NCBI GenBank assembly: GCA_030536995.1
Contig: JAUNOY010000007.1
Location: 62,001 to 126,000 of the forward strand
Direction of reading: 5' to 3'
DNA from: Eubacteriales bacterium
GTDB taxonomy: Bacteria; Bacillota; Clostridia; Lachnospirales; Lachnospiraceae
Length of the DNA: 64,000 nucleotides
Both the position numbers and the translations under genes were made by a program. Positions 8,826-17,233 of this stretch are shown piece by piece. The notes beneath the pieces were generated by a model that was not told the origin of the DNA, did not search any database, and worked only from the letters and a program-made list of their open reading frames with translations. The first letter of the stretch is position 1. Each line of letters starts with the position of its first letter.

Positions 8826-9799
8826 GCCTTTTTACCCCCTTTCCCAAATGCCGGGGTACGTGTCACACGCTCAATCACAGGAACAAGAAGGTTTCCGAAA
8901 ATAATCGCATATGACACACCTTCTGCAGAACCGCCGAAAAGACGGAATATCGCAGTCATAATACCAAGACAGCAGCCATATACAAGCTGACCTCTCGGCG
9001 TGATCGGTGTTGTCACATAATCGGTTGCCATAAACCATGCTCCCAGCATCAGACCTCCTCCGAACAGATGCGTAAGAAGATAGTTTATATCAAATCCCAT
9101 ACCAGAAAACAGCATATAGCAGGTTATAAATATTCCAAAAGTTCCGATGTAAGTAAGTGGAATCTTCAGGTCAATGATTTTAAATGCCAAAAGAATCGCC
9201 GCACCCAGAAGAATGGCAAGAGCGGAGGTTTCTCCGATTGTACCCTGTGTATTTCCGAGAAACAGATTCAGAACAGGAACAGAACCTTCCGTAAATCCAT
9301 TTTCCTTTAATGCCGCCAGAGGTGTCGCCCCTGTCACAGCATCCACAACTCCGCGGAATTTATCGGAAACCGCAAAATCCGTCATACGTCCTGCAAATGA
9401 GATCATCAAAAAACATCTTCCTGCAAGCGCAGGGTTCATAAAGTTCTGTCCAAGCCCGCCAAACAGCTGCTTCACCACTATAATGGCAAACGCACTTCCA
9501 AGTACAGGCATCCATAACGGAATGGACACCGGCATATTCAGCGCCAGAAGAAGACCTGTAACAACAGCACTGAAATCCGTAACTGTATTTTTCTTATGCA
9601 TCAGCCTGTCATAGAGCCATTCAAAAAAAACACTGGACACTATGGATACTGCGATGATAAGAAGGGCTCTAAACCCGAAATTATAAATACCGAACACACT
9701 GGCCGGAAGCAGGGCTGCCGCTACCATTTTCATAATTGTGCCGGTAGTCATCTTGTCCCTTACATGGGGATTCGATGATACATGTAACATCTGACTCAT
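8822..9799 (-). CDS. rnfD: Rnf complex membrane subunit RnfD
   Basis: This 325-residue membrane protein has about nine hydrophobic segments and belongs to the RnfD/NqrB family. It carries the covalent-FMN motif TGATPL, with Thr159 the expected attachment residue. It also has GGLGQNFMNPALAGR and ATDYVTTPIT, which are conserved in the family. It is considered a main part of the Na+ or H+ path. Which ion is used here cannot be read from the sequence with confidence. Confidence 0.97.
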   Translation of the reverse strand: MSQMLHVSSNPHVRDKMTTGTIMKMVAAALLPASVFGIYNFGFRALLIIAVSIVSSVFFEWLYDRLMHKKNTVTDFSAVVTGLLLALNMPVSIPLWMPVLGSAFAIIVVKQLFGGLGQNFMNPALAGRCFLMISFAGRMTDFAVSDKFRGVVDAVTGATPLAALKENGFTEGSVPVLNLFLGNTQGTIGETSALAILLGAAILLAFKIIDLKIPLTYIGTFGIFITCYMLFSGMGFDINYLLTHLFGGGLMLGAWFMATDYVTTPITPRGQLVYGCCLGIMTAIFRLFGGSAEGVSYAIIFGNLLVPVIERVTRTPAFGKGGKKA

Positions 9800-9816
9800 T
9801 TTTCCTGTCCCCCTGT

Positions 9817-11133
9817 CTATTTTTTCTTGCGGCTTGCCAAAACCATCTTACGCATGGATTTAATGCTCTGGGTCAACGGACGTTTCGCAGGACAGACATA
9901 ACTGCAGCAGCCGCATTCGCAGCATTCCATACCGTCAAATTTCTGGAAGCTCTCCATATCACCGTGCTCTGCAAAAGTAGCCAGACGGGCAGGAATCACC
10001 TGTCCCGGACAGACACTTACACAGCGCCCACAGTTGATACAGGCTGTCTGTTCAGCATCAGAAACCTCATCCTTCTCAAGGCAGAGGCAGGCAGATGTCG
10101 TCTTAATACACGGAACATGAAGGTCATACATGGCAAATCCCATCATAGGACCTCCTGCAATCACCTTCACAGCCGTGTCCTTCATGCCTCCTGCAGCTTC
10201 AATCACCTCTGCCATATCAGTTCCTGTGGGTACGGATATGTTTTTCGGAGATCTGGCCCCTTCTCCTGTCACTGTAATAATTTTATTCATAACAGGACGT
10301 CCGAGAAGAACTGCATTGCTGATTGCACAGACCGTATCTACATTGTCCACCACGCAGCCCACGTCTGCCGGCAGCATGGAAGAATTAATCTCTCTTCCTG
10401 TGGCCGCATAAATCAGAAGACGCTCACCGCCCTGCGGATATTTGGTCATCATTGCTTTAACCTCGATTCTCGGAATCTCTTTTACAAGCTCCTGCATTTT
10501 TGCAATACAATCCGGCTTATTATCCTCAATACATATGTATCCTTTTGCATTGTCAAACAACGTAAGCATAATCCGAAGTCCGTCAATAATCTTTTCCGGC
10601 TCATTCAGCATTCTCTTATAATCACTGGTAAGATAAGGCTCACACTCCGCACCGTTTACAAGCACATAGTCAATTTTGTCCGGTTCTTTGGGAGCAAGTT
10701 TTACATGGGTGGGGAAACCGGCTCCGCCCATTCCCACAACCCCTGCCTCTTTGATACGAGCCAGAATATCCTGCTTGGACAGATCTTCCAGCCGGGCAGC
10801 CGTAAACTCTGCTTCTTCATAAAGTCCGTCATTTTCGATTACTATAGAGTTTACCATGGAGCCGGTAGCTGTAAGATGCATTTCCACTCCTTTCACTGTT
10901 CCCGATACAGAAGAGTGAATCGGCGCAGATACAAATCCTCCGGCATCCGCAATTTTCTGTCCGGCAAGCACATGCTCCCCCTTCTCAACAACAGGTACGG
11001 CAGGAGCGCCGATATGCTGTGAAAGTGGAAATACAAGATTTCCCTTGGGAAGATATCTCTCCACCGGGCTGTCTTTGGACAATTCTTTTCCGTCATAAGG
11101 ATGAATTCCACCCTTAAAGGTTAAAAGTCCCAT
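9817..11133 (-). CDS. rnfC: Rnf complex NADH-side subunit RnfC
   Basis: The 438-residue soluble subunit holds an N-terminal barrel-sandwich segment (HIGAPAVPVVEKGEHV), a NADH/FMN-binding core with GMGGAGFPTHVKL, and two C-terminal 4Fe-4S motifs: CINCGRCVSVCP at about 365-376 and CCECGCCSYVCP at about 404-415. It is the site of NAD+ reduction. It is the first rnf gene, with an AGGAGGG ribosome binding site. No clear promoter was found in the 58-nt gap to the CmpB-family gene, so that gene may share the transcript. Confidence 0.97.
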   Translation of the reverse strand: MGLLTFKGGIHPYDGKELSKDSPVERYLPKGNLVFPLSQHIGAPAVPVVEKGEHVLAGQKIADAGGFVSAPIHSSVSGTVKGVEMHLTATGSMVNSIVIENDGLYEEAEFTAARLEDLSKQDILARIKEAGVVGMGGAGFPTHVKLAPKEPDKIDYVLVNGAECEPYLTSDYKRMLNEPEKIIDGLRIMLTLFDNAKGYICIEDNKPDCIAKMQELVKEIPRIEVKAMMTKYPQGGERLLIYAATGREINSSMLPADVGCVVDNVDTVCAISNAVLLGRPVMNKIITVTGEGARSPKNISVPTGTDMAEVIEAAGGMKDTAVKVIAGGPMMGFAMYDLHVPCIKTTSACLCLEKDEVSDAEQTACINCGRCVSVCPGQVIPARLATFAEHGDMESFQKFDGMECCECGCCSYVCPAKRPLTQSIKSMRKMVLASRKKK

Positions 11134-11191
11134 TACTCATTCCCTCCTTTATAATACGCATTTATGTTAAGCTTCTTTTCACAAAAACAGC

Positions 11192-12058
11192 TTAAGCGTT
11201 CTTTTTGGTGTCTTTTTCTTTTCTGTGTTTTCTGAGCTTATAACCACGATTCAGATTCGGATAGGAATTAACAAAACGGCTGATATTGCGGCCCAGTTTT
11301 GCAGCTGTCGCTTTCTTTCTGCGCTCAACCTCGGCAGTAAGCTCTGTCATAAGCGCCGCCCGTCTTTCCTCCAGATCCTTTAACACTTCAATATCGCCAA
11401 GACGTTCTTTCACAGTTTCCAGTGTCGCGTCTTTCGCAAAGCTTACGCTCTTCAAACGCTCGTGCATTTTGAGCAGCAACTCATCTCTCGCCTGTTCTAC
11501 TGCCTGTTCAATAACAGGGATACGCTCTTGAAGCTTAAATGCCGCCGCTGCAGAATACGCAAAATCCACAAGATAACCGACTGAAATTATGCAGACTGCA
11601 ATCTTCCCCACATAAACCGGGTAAAATGAAACCAGCTTCTCCACTGCAGGATGCAGCACCTTAAACAAAAGCAGAGTAAACACTCCCCATCCCAGTGATG
11701 CTCCCAGACAGATTCTGCCCTGAAAATTAAATTTATTGTCACTGTAGTCCCACCAGGAAGTATGGAATATACTCTCCATCAAAACTGCTGTTACATATTC
11801 CAGAACAGTCGCTACCACAATCCCCCCGAAGAACAGGCACAGAATGCTGTCACTGACAGGCTTCAGAATAAGGTATACGGCAAGCGCTCCAAATCCGTAT
11901 ATGGTACAGAATGGCCCATTAATAAATCCCCTGTTCACATACTTTCCGTTTTTTAAAGATACAAAGCAAGTCTCCCACAACCACCCCAAAAAACTGTAAA
12001 TAAAAAACCAGTTTATTAAATGATAAAAATCAATACCTCTTATTGATAATTCCCACAT
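11192..12058 (-). CDS. CmpB-family (PF06541-type) membrane protein
   Basis: The protein has about 288 residues. Its first 160 contain several membrane segments and the family pattern FFIYSFLGWLWE, VNRGFINGPFC and YGFGALAV. A helical, charged C-terminal third (residues 170-288) ends in Lys/Arg-rich sequence. The family is labelled putative ABC transporter permease, but no ATPase partner lies nearby and its function is not established. The ATG at 12056-12058 has AAAGG seven bases upstream and is chosen over a longer start at 12091 that lacks a site. It may be the first gene of the rnf transcript, a position that invites a link to Rnf assembly, though this is speculation. Confidence 0.8.
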   Translation of the reverse strand: MWELSIRGIDFYHLINWFFIYSFLGWLWETCFVSLKNGKYVNRGFINGPFCTIYGFGALAVYLILKPVSDSILCLFFGGIVVATVLEYVTAVLMESIFHTSWWDYSDNKFNFQGRICLGASLGWGVFTLLLFKVLHPAVEKLVSFYPVYVGKIAVCIISVGYLVDFAYSAAAAFKLQERIPVIEQAVEQARDELLLKMHERLKSVSFAKDATLETVKERLGDIEVLKDLEERRAALMTELTAEVERRKKATAAKLGRNISRFVNSYPNLNRGYKLRKHRKEKDTKKNA

Positions 12059-12098
12059 TGTTTCGCCTTTCTGTTTTATGTATTTCCACAATTTTCAT

Positions 12099-12113
12099 AG
12101 TTATACTATAACT
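12099..12113. promoter_or_regulatory. Perfect 15-bp palindrome in a divergent intergenic region
   Basis: AGTTATACTATAACT reads the same on both strands apart from its centre base. It lies between the divergent CmpB-family and RNase H-like genes, about 41 nt upstream of the former start. Its arms also resemble a -10 box (TATAGT or TATAAC). It could be an operator or simply promoter sequence. Confidence 0.35.
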
Positions 12114-12156
12114 CATTTTATAAAAAAATTCACTACCCAAATAAAGTTTTTTTGTG

Positions 12157-12162
12157 TATAAT
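12157..12162 (+). promoter_or_regulatory. Probable -10 box for the plus-strand RNase H-like gene
   Basis: A perfect TATAAT lies 32 nt upstream of the ATG. There is no convincing -35 box at 16-18 nt spacing; the region there is CTACCC-like. Promoter assignment rests on the -10 box and position only. Confidence 0.4.
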
Positions 12163-12194
12163 TAGATACAATTTACGAAAGGATAAAAATTAAC

Positions 12195-13214
12195 ATGATT
12201 GTTAAAAAAATACCGTATTTACAAGGGTTTCCGGACTTTGAGACTGTTAAAAATTTGTCTTTTTCCAGGGTGAAATACGACGATTTTCGCCCTGTTTTTT
12301 ACGATATAGAAACTACCGGATTATCACGAAATTCCACTTTTCTCTATCTGATCGGCGCAATTGCATATATCGACGATTCCTGGCAGCTTTTTCAATGGAT
12401 GGCGGAGACTCCCAAAGAGGAACCTTTGGTTCTTAACGCTTTTTCAGCATTTGTAAAAGATTTTACCTGCCTCATCTCCTATAACGGGGAACATTTCGAT
12501 TCCCCTTATCTGGAAACCAGATGCAGTATCCATAATATCCCCTTCCCTTTCGAGGGAAAGACTTCTCTTGACCTCTACCTGCATTTGAAGCCTCTGAAAA
12601 AGCTCCTGAAGCTTCCTGCTCTCAAGCAGCCCTGCCTGGAGGAATTTCTCGGTATCGGAAACCGTATTTACTGCGACGGAAAAGACTGCATAAAGCTTTA
12701 TAAGGATTTTTTGAAGAAAAGGGACTCTGTGACCGCCGACACTGTAATAGGCCACAACCTCGAAGATATCCTTGGCCTTGGAAAAATCTTTATGATGCTC
12801 GGATACCTGAATCTTTATGAGGGGAATTATGAAATCATTTCCGCAGACCCCGATGACGAACACCTCATCTTTACCCTCGCCCTCCCCTCTGCCCTTCCGG
12901 TGCCTTTCTCAAACGGAAACGACACCTTTTACCTTACCGGCAAGGACAGCTCTGTACGCTTTATTATCAAGGCTGTAAACGGGCGTTTCCGCCAGTATTA
13001 CCCCAACTATAAGGACTATGACTATCTTCCTGCCGAAGATACCGCCATCCCCAAAGCCCTGAGTTCCTGCATGGATAAAAAGCTCCGGAAATCTGCTACC
13101 AAAAACACCTGCTACACCTGGTTTACATGTACGGACGCGTTTCTTGAAAGCCCCCGGATGCAGAAACAGTACCTTTCCCACACCCTTGCCTATCTTCTGT
13201 CAACTTTAAAATAA
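12195..13214 (+). CDS. YprB-like ribonuclease H-like domain protein
   Basis: The 339-residue protein has an exonuclease-type RNase H fold. Motif I is FYDIETTGL (Asp37, Glu39), motif II SYNGEHFDSPYL (Asn97, Asp102), and motif III is the GHNLEDILGL region near residue 195. These acidic residues would bind two metal ions for 3'-5' nuclease chemistry. B. subtilis YprB has this domain plus TPR repeats. The C-terminal third here is divergent and shows no clear repeat. It is a single-gene plus-strand unit between two minus-strand operons, closed by a bidirectional terminator. The substrate is unknown. Confidence 0.8.
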   Translation: MIVKKIPYLQGFPDFETVKNLSFSRVKYDDFRPVFYDIETTGLSRNSTFLYLIGAIAYIDDSWQLFQWMAETPKEEPLVLNAFSAFVKDFTCLISYNGEHFDSPYLETRCSIHNIPFPFEGKTSLDLYLHLKPLKKLLKLPALKQPCLEEFLGIGNRIYCDGKDCIKLYKDFLKKRDSVTADTVIGHNLEDILGLGKIFMMLGYLNLYEGNYEIISADPDDEHLIFTLALPSALPVPFSNGNDTFYLTGKDSSVRFIIKAVNGRFRQYYPNYKDYDYLPAEDTAIPKALSSCMDKKLRKSATKNTCYTWFTCTDAFLESPRMQKQYLSHTLAYLLSTLK

Positions 13215-13222
13215 CGCAAAAA

Positions 13223-13254
13223 CGGACAGGTATAAGTACCTGTCCGCTTTTATT
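13223..13254. terminator. Bidirectional terminator between the YprB-like gene and rpsA
   Basis: CGGACAGGTA pairs with TACCTGTCCG around a four-base loop. The plus strand then reads CTTTTATTA and the minus strand TTTTTGCG. It serves two convergent genes. Confidence 0.85.
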
Positions 13255-13267
13255 ATCATTCAAAAAA

Positions 13268-14350
13268 TTATTCTTCTGTAGCTTCTGCTGCTTCTGCCGG
13301 CGCTTCCAGAGCTTTCATGCTCAGGCTGATTTTTTTGTCTTCGCTATTGAAGTCAACAACTTTCGCTTCAATTTCCTGTCCAACGGAAAGTACGTCTGCC
13401 GGTTTTGCAACGTGTTCTCTGGAAATCTGGGATACGTGAAGGAGTGCATCTACACCAGGTGCAAGCTCTACGAATGCACCGAAGTCTGTCATACGTGCAA
13501 CTTTACCTTTTACTACGTTTCCTACTGCAAAATCCTCTGCTGCTGTAAGCCACGGATTTGCTTCCGGGAATTTAAGAGAAAGTGCAATCTTGTCTCCGTT
13601 GATCTCTTTGATGAGAACTTTCAGAGTTTCGCCTACTGTGAATACTTTCTTCGGATTCTCTACTCTGCCCCAGGACATTTCGGAAATGTGAAGAAGTCCG
13701 TCAGCTCCGCCGAGGTCGATGAATGCGCCGAAGTCTGTTACATTCTTAACAGTACCTTCTACAGTATCACCAACGTGGATTCTCTCCATTAATTCTTTCT
13801 GTTTCTCAGCTTTTGCAGCTAAGAGAAGCTGTTTGCGGTTACCGATGATACGGCGTCTTCTCGGATTGAACTCTGTGATTACGAATTCAATTTCCTGGTT
13901 TGCGTATTTGGATAAATCTTTCTCATATGTGTCAGATACAAGGCTTGCAGGAATAAATACTCTTGCTTCCTCTACGTTTACACATAATCCACCGTCAAGA
14001 ACCTGAGTAACCTGAGCTTTTAATACTTCCTGGCTCTCAAATGCTTCTTCCAGACGTTTATTTCCTTTTTCTGCTGCAAGTCTCTTGTAGGTTAAGATAA
14101 CCTGACCTTCGCCATCATTTACTTTGAGAACTTTTGCATCCATTGTGTCACCAACGTGAACCGCATCAGCAAGTACAAGGCTGGAATCATTAGAGTATTC
14201 ACTCTTAGTGATAATACCGTCTGCTTTGTAACCGATATTTAAAATAATCTCATCTTCTTTAACATCGATGACAGTACCCTGCACGATCTCTCCATTTCTG
14301 ATAGTTTTTACGGAATCTTCCAGCATCTGTTCAAAACTTAATTCTGACAT
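13268..14350 (-). CDS. rpsA: 30S ribosomal protein S1 homologue (four S1 domains)
   Basis: The 360-residue protein carries four S1 RNA-binding domains (about 17-87, 105-170, 190-258 and 275-345). The last two contain the strong repeats VTDFGAFIDLGGADGLLHISEMSW and MTDFGAFVELAPGVDALLHVS (key words DFGAF and LLHIS/LLHVS). In many Clostridia this protein is fused to IspH. Here it is separate: its ATG overlaps the 3' end of ispH by 20 nt in another frame, with AGGAGG nine bases upstream inside ispH. It ends with an Ala/Glu-rich acidic tail. Low-GC Gram-positive S1 homologues are shorter than the six-domain E. coli protein. Confidence 0.92.
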   Translation of the reverse strand: MSELSFEQMLEDSVKTIRNGEIVQGTVIDVKEDEIILNIGYKADGIITKSEYSNDSSLVLADAVHVGDTMDAKVLKVNDGEGQVILTYKRLAAEKGNKRLEEAFESQEVLKAQVTQVLDGGLCVNVEEARVFIPASLVSDTYEKDLSKYANQEIEFVITEFNPRRRRIIGNRKQLLLAAKAEKQKELMERIHVGDTVEGTVKNVTDFGAFIDLGGADGLLHISEMSWGRVENPKKVFTVGETLKVLIKEINGDKIALSLKFPEANPWLTAAEDFAVGNVVKGKVARMTDFGAFVELAPGVDALLHVSQISREHVAKPADVLSVGQEIEAKVVDFNSEDKKISLSMKALEAPAEAAEATEE

Positions 14351-15197
14351 GTTCTTGAACCTCCTCGATAATTTTCTTTGGGGTGGAAGCCCCTGCTGTA
14401 ATACCTACGCAACTACTGCATTGGAACATTTCAGAATCCAAGTCTACAGGTGTTTGTATATAGTAAGTATTTCCACATTCCTTTTTGCATATTTCAAACA
14501 GCTTTTGTGTATTGGAACTATGTCTGCCCCCGACGACTAACATAGTATCTACCTCTGCAGCAATTTCTCTTGCTTCTCTCTGACGCTCTTCGGTAGCATT
14601 ACAAATCGTGTTTAAAATACTAAGAATATCTAAAACACCATTATCATAACTCTTTTTGTGAAGAATTTCAACTAAATCTTTAAATTTGTTGTAATTAAAT
14701 GTCGTCTGTGACACAATACAGACCTTTTTGCCTTCCGGGAAACAAAATTTTTCTGTTTCCTCCCTGTTTTTGAGTACAGTATAAGACCCTTCGCACCAAC
14801 CGCAGATTCCTTTTACTTCCGGATGATCCTTATCCCCAATGATAATGATGTGTTTCCCCTCTTTGCTCTCTCTCGCAACAATCCTGTGGATTTTCAGGAC
14901 AAAAGGACATGTTACATCTACATATTCCACGCCGCAGCTTTCCAGCTTTTCATAAATCTTTTTTCCGACGCCGTGAGAACGGATAACAACAACCCCCTCT
15001 TTCAGAGATTCGATATCCCCTTCTTCAATAACCTGTACTCCTTTTGATGCCAGATCGTTTACCACTTCCTCATTGTGAATAATCGGTCCCAGCGTGTAAA
15101 TAGGACTTTTACCGCTTTCAATCAGCTCGTACACCTTATCTACCGCCCGTTTTACTCCAAAACAGAATCCTGCAGTTTTTGCTACTTTTACCTCCAT
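14331..15197 (-). CDS. ispH: 4-hydroxy-3-methylbut-2-enyl diphosphate reductase IspH
   Basis: The 288-residue enzyme makes the last step of the MEP isoprenoid pathway, giving IPP and DMAPP. The three Cys ligands of its FeS cluster are visible: Cys12 in GFCFGVKRA, the Cys of DVTCPFV, and the Cys of NTICNATEERQ. The conserved VVGGRHSSNT and GITAGASTP motifs are intact. The gene starts 1 nt after the cmk stop and overlaps the S1 gene by 20 nt, so the three are translationally coupled. Confidence 0.97.
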   Translation of the reverse strand: MEVKVAKTAGFCFGVKRAVDKVYELIESGKSPIYTLGPIIHNEEVVNDLASKGVQVIEEGDIESLKEGVVVIRSHGVGKKIYEKLESCGVEYVDVTCPFVLKIHRIVARESKEGKHIIIIGDKDHPEVKGICGWCEGSYTVLKNREETEKFCFPEGKKVCIVSQTTFNYNKFKDLVEILHKKSYDNGVLDILSILNTICNATEERQREAREIAAEVDTMLVVGGRHSSNTQKLFEICKKECGNTYYIQTPVDLDSEMFQCSSCVGITAGASTPKKIIEEVQEHVRIKF

Positions 15198-15198
15198 A

Positions 15199-15870
15199 TC
15201 AGATTCCTGCCTTTTCCCTGTATAATTTCAGGATTGTTTCCACAACCTCTTCAATTCCCATTTCAGAAGAATCCACCAGGACTGCATCCTCAGCCTGACG
15301 AAGAGGTGAAACTTCTCTGTTCATATCGCGTTCGTCTCTGTCGATAATATCCTGTCTGATCTGCTCCAGATCACACTTGACATTCTTTTCCGTAAGCTCC
15401 AGATAACGTCTTTTTGCCCTTGTGTCAGCGCTTGCAGTAAGATATATTTTTATGTCCGCATTCGGTAGAATTGTGGTTCCGATGTCACGGCCATCCATGA
15501 CTACGTCGTTTTCTGCCGCAAGATTTCTCTGAAGTTTCAGAAGATGCTCCCGGACCTTCGGATTTGCGGAACTGACAGATGCCATGTTCCCCACCTCTTC
15601 TGTACGCAGTTTATGATTTACATTTTCGCCGTTTAAGAGAACAATCTGCTCTCCGTCACGATATTCAATGGAAATCTCTGCTCCCGGGCAAGCAGCCGCA
15701 ATATCCGCTGCACTGACACCATCAATCCCTTTTGTCAGAAGGTAGAGCGCCATTGCTCTGTACATGGCCCCTGTGTCCACATAAATAAAAGACAGTTCCT
15801 TTGCCACACGTCTGGCAATTGTGCTTTTTCCTGCGCCTGCAGGTCCGTCAATGGCAATATTACATCCCAT
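15199..15870 (-). CDS. cmk: Cytidylate kinase
   Basis: This 223-residue P-loop kinase phosphorylates CMP and dCMP. The ATP-binding loop GPAGAGKST lies at residues 8-16, followed by YVDTGAMYRA, the NMP-binding MDGRDIGTTILPNA and the lid region RRYLEL. Length is standard. It lies between the HI0933-type flavoprotein and ispH, an order common in Clostridia. Confidence 0.97.
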   Translation of the reverse strand: MGCNIAIDGPAGAGKSTIARRVAKELSFIYVDTGAMYRAMALYLLTKGIDGVSAADIAAACPGAEISIEYRDGEQIVLLNGENVNHKLRTEEVGNMASVSSANPKVREHLLKLQRNLAAENDVVMDGRDIGTTILPNADIKIYLTASADTRAKRRYLELTEKNVKCDLEQIRQDIIDRDERDMNREVSPLRQAEDAVLVDSSEMGIEEVVETILKLYREKAGI

Positions 15871-15902
15871 TTTTCGTTTTCCTCCTTGCCGTTTACATTT
15901 TA

Positions 15903-17135
15903 TTACTGAATCGCCTGCGCCGCCAGATAAGCGGTTGACCAGGCAATCTGGAGATTATAGCCTCCGGTGACAGCATCCAGGTCTGTCACTTCACCGATAA
16001 AATACAGATTTCGGATAATCTTTGATTCCATAGTTCCCGGACGTAATTCTTTCACGGAAACGCCCCCTCTTGTGATGATCGCTTCCTTAAATTCTCCCAT
16101 TCCGGTGATTGTAAAAGGAAATGCCTTCACAAGTTCCACGAATCTTAATCGTTCTTCTCTGGAAATATCGTGTATTTTTTTATCAGGTGGAATTTCTCCC
16201 AGTTCCAGCATGACAGGGGTAAGTGACGACGGAAAAAGAACGCCTATCACATTTTTGAACTGTTTATTTTGTCCCGCCTCAAATTCTCTTAATATTCTGG
16301 CATCAAGCTGCTCCTTTGTAAGGGCAGGCTTCAGATCAAGATATGCCTTCAGTTCACCCTCTTTTTCAAGCTGCTTCCCAATCTTTGCGCTCGCAGAAAG
16401 AATCATGGGACCGGTCACTCCGTAATGGGTAAACATCATTTCTCCAAAATCCTCGTAGAGAGTCTTCTTTCCCGATTTCACCACAAGTCCCGTATTTTTC
16501 AAGGAAAGTCCCTGCAACCTGGGAATATACGCCTCTTTCGTCTTTAAAGGCACAAGAGAGGGTTTTATTTCTGTCACCTTATGTCCCAGCTCCTTCGCAA
16601 AACGGTAGCCGTCTCCTGTCGAGCCTGTACTCTGGTAGGAAAAACCTCCTGTGGCCGCAATGACAGCATCACCCTCCACTATAGTTCCATCTGCAAGCTC
16701 TATACTCTTCACCTCATCGTTTGCAGAGCCGATTTTCTTCACCTCTGTATGAAGGTGAATTTTTGCTCCCGTTTTTTTCAGTTCCCGTTCCAGAGCCCTT
16801 ATAATATCCGAAGAATGGTCAGACTGGGGAAATACTCTTCCGCCTCTTTCTGTTTTAAGAGGCACTCCCGCCTCCTCGAAAAATCCCATAACATCCTGAG
16901 GTGTACAGGAGTAAAACGCGCTGTACAAAAACTTAGGATTGCTCATCACAGCTCCGAAAAGTTCCTCTGTCTCACAGTTGTTTGTGACATTACAGCGTCC
17001 CTTTCCTGTGATAAAAAGCTTTTTCCCCAGTTTTTCATTTTTTTCAAAGATGTGGACCTCATGGCCGTTTCTGCCTGCAAAAACCCCTGCAAACATTCCG
17101 GCAGCTCCGCCTCCGATTATCAAAACTTTACTCAT
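15903..17135 (-). CDS. HI0933-family NAD(P)/FAD-dependent oxidoreductase
   Basis: The 410-residue flavoprotein has the dinucleotide-binding GGGAAGM at residues 8-14, the family motif KLFITGKGRCNVTN near 43-56, and the C-terminal FAD motif TGGYNLQIAWSTAYLAA. Relatives include E. coli YhiN and the bile-acid enzyme BaiN, but most have no proven substrate, so none is assigned here. It is the first gene of the cmk-ispH-rpsA operon, 32 nt before cmk. The two aminoacyl motifs around EYF are absent, so it is not a GidA relative. Confidence 0.88.
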   Translation of the reverse strand: MSKVLIIGGGAAGMFAGVFAGRNGHEVHIFEKNEKLGKKLFITGKGRCNVTNNCETEELFGAVMSNPKFLYSAFYSCTPQDVMGFFEEAGVPLKTERGGRVFPQSDHSSDIIRALERELKKTGAKIHLHTEVKKIGSANDEVKSIELADGTIVEGDAVIAATGGFSYQSTGSTGDGYRFAKELGHKVTEIKPSLVPLKTKEAYIPRLQGLSLKNTGLVVKSGKKTLYEDFGEMMFTHYGVTGPMILSASAKIGKQLEKEGELKAYLDLKPALTKEQLDARILREFEAGQNKQFKNVIGVLFPSSLTPVMLELGEIPPDKKIHDISREERLRFVELVKAFPFTITGMGEFKEAIITRGGVSVKELRPGTMESKIIRNLYFIGEVTDLDAVTGGYNLQIAWSTAYLAAQAIQ

Positions 17136-17183
17136 AGATTTACCTTTCTATGGTTTTCTGTACTTTTGTCATAGATTCAGTAA

Positions 17184-17208
17184 GGGAGCCTGTAAATTAC
17201 AGGCTCCC
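17184..17208. terminator. Terminator hairpin after the decarboxylase operon
   Basis: GGGAGCCTGT and ACAGGCTCCC form an 11-12 bp stem around AAATT. It lies 26 nt past the oadA stop. The long T tract is on the plus strand, and the minus strand has A residues before the stem and only a weak T tract after it, so efficiency in the minus direction is uncertain. Confidence 0.65.
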
Positions 17209-17233
17209 CTTTTTTATGCACATATATTTCAGA

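Noticed and set aside
9775-11022. A 415-codon plus-strand open frame opposite rnfC
   Set aside because: It is rich in His, Cys, Arg and Ser with no domain pattern, has no ribosome binding site, and lies wholly antisense to a gene of certain identity.
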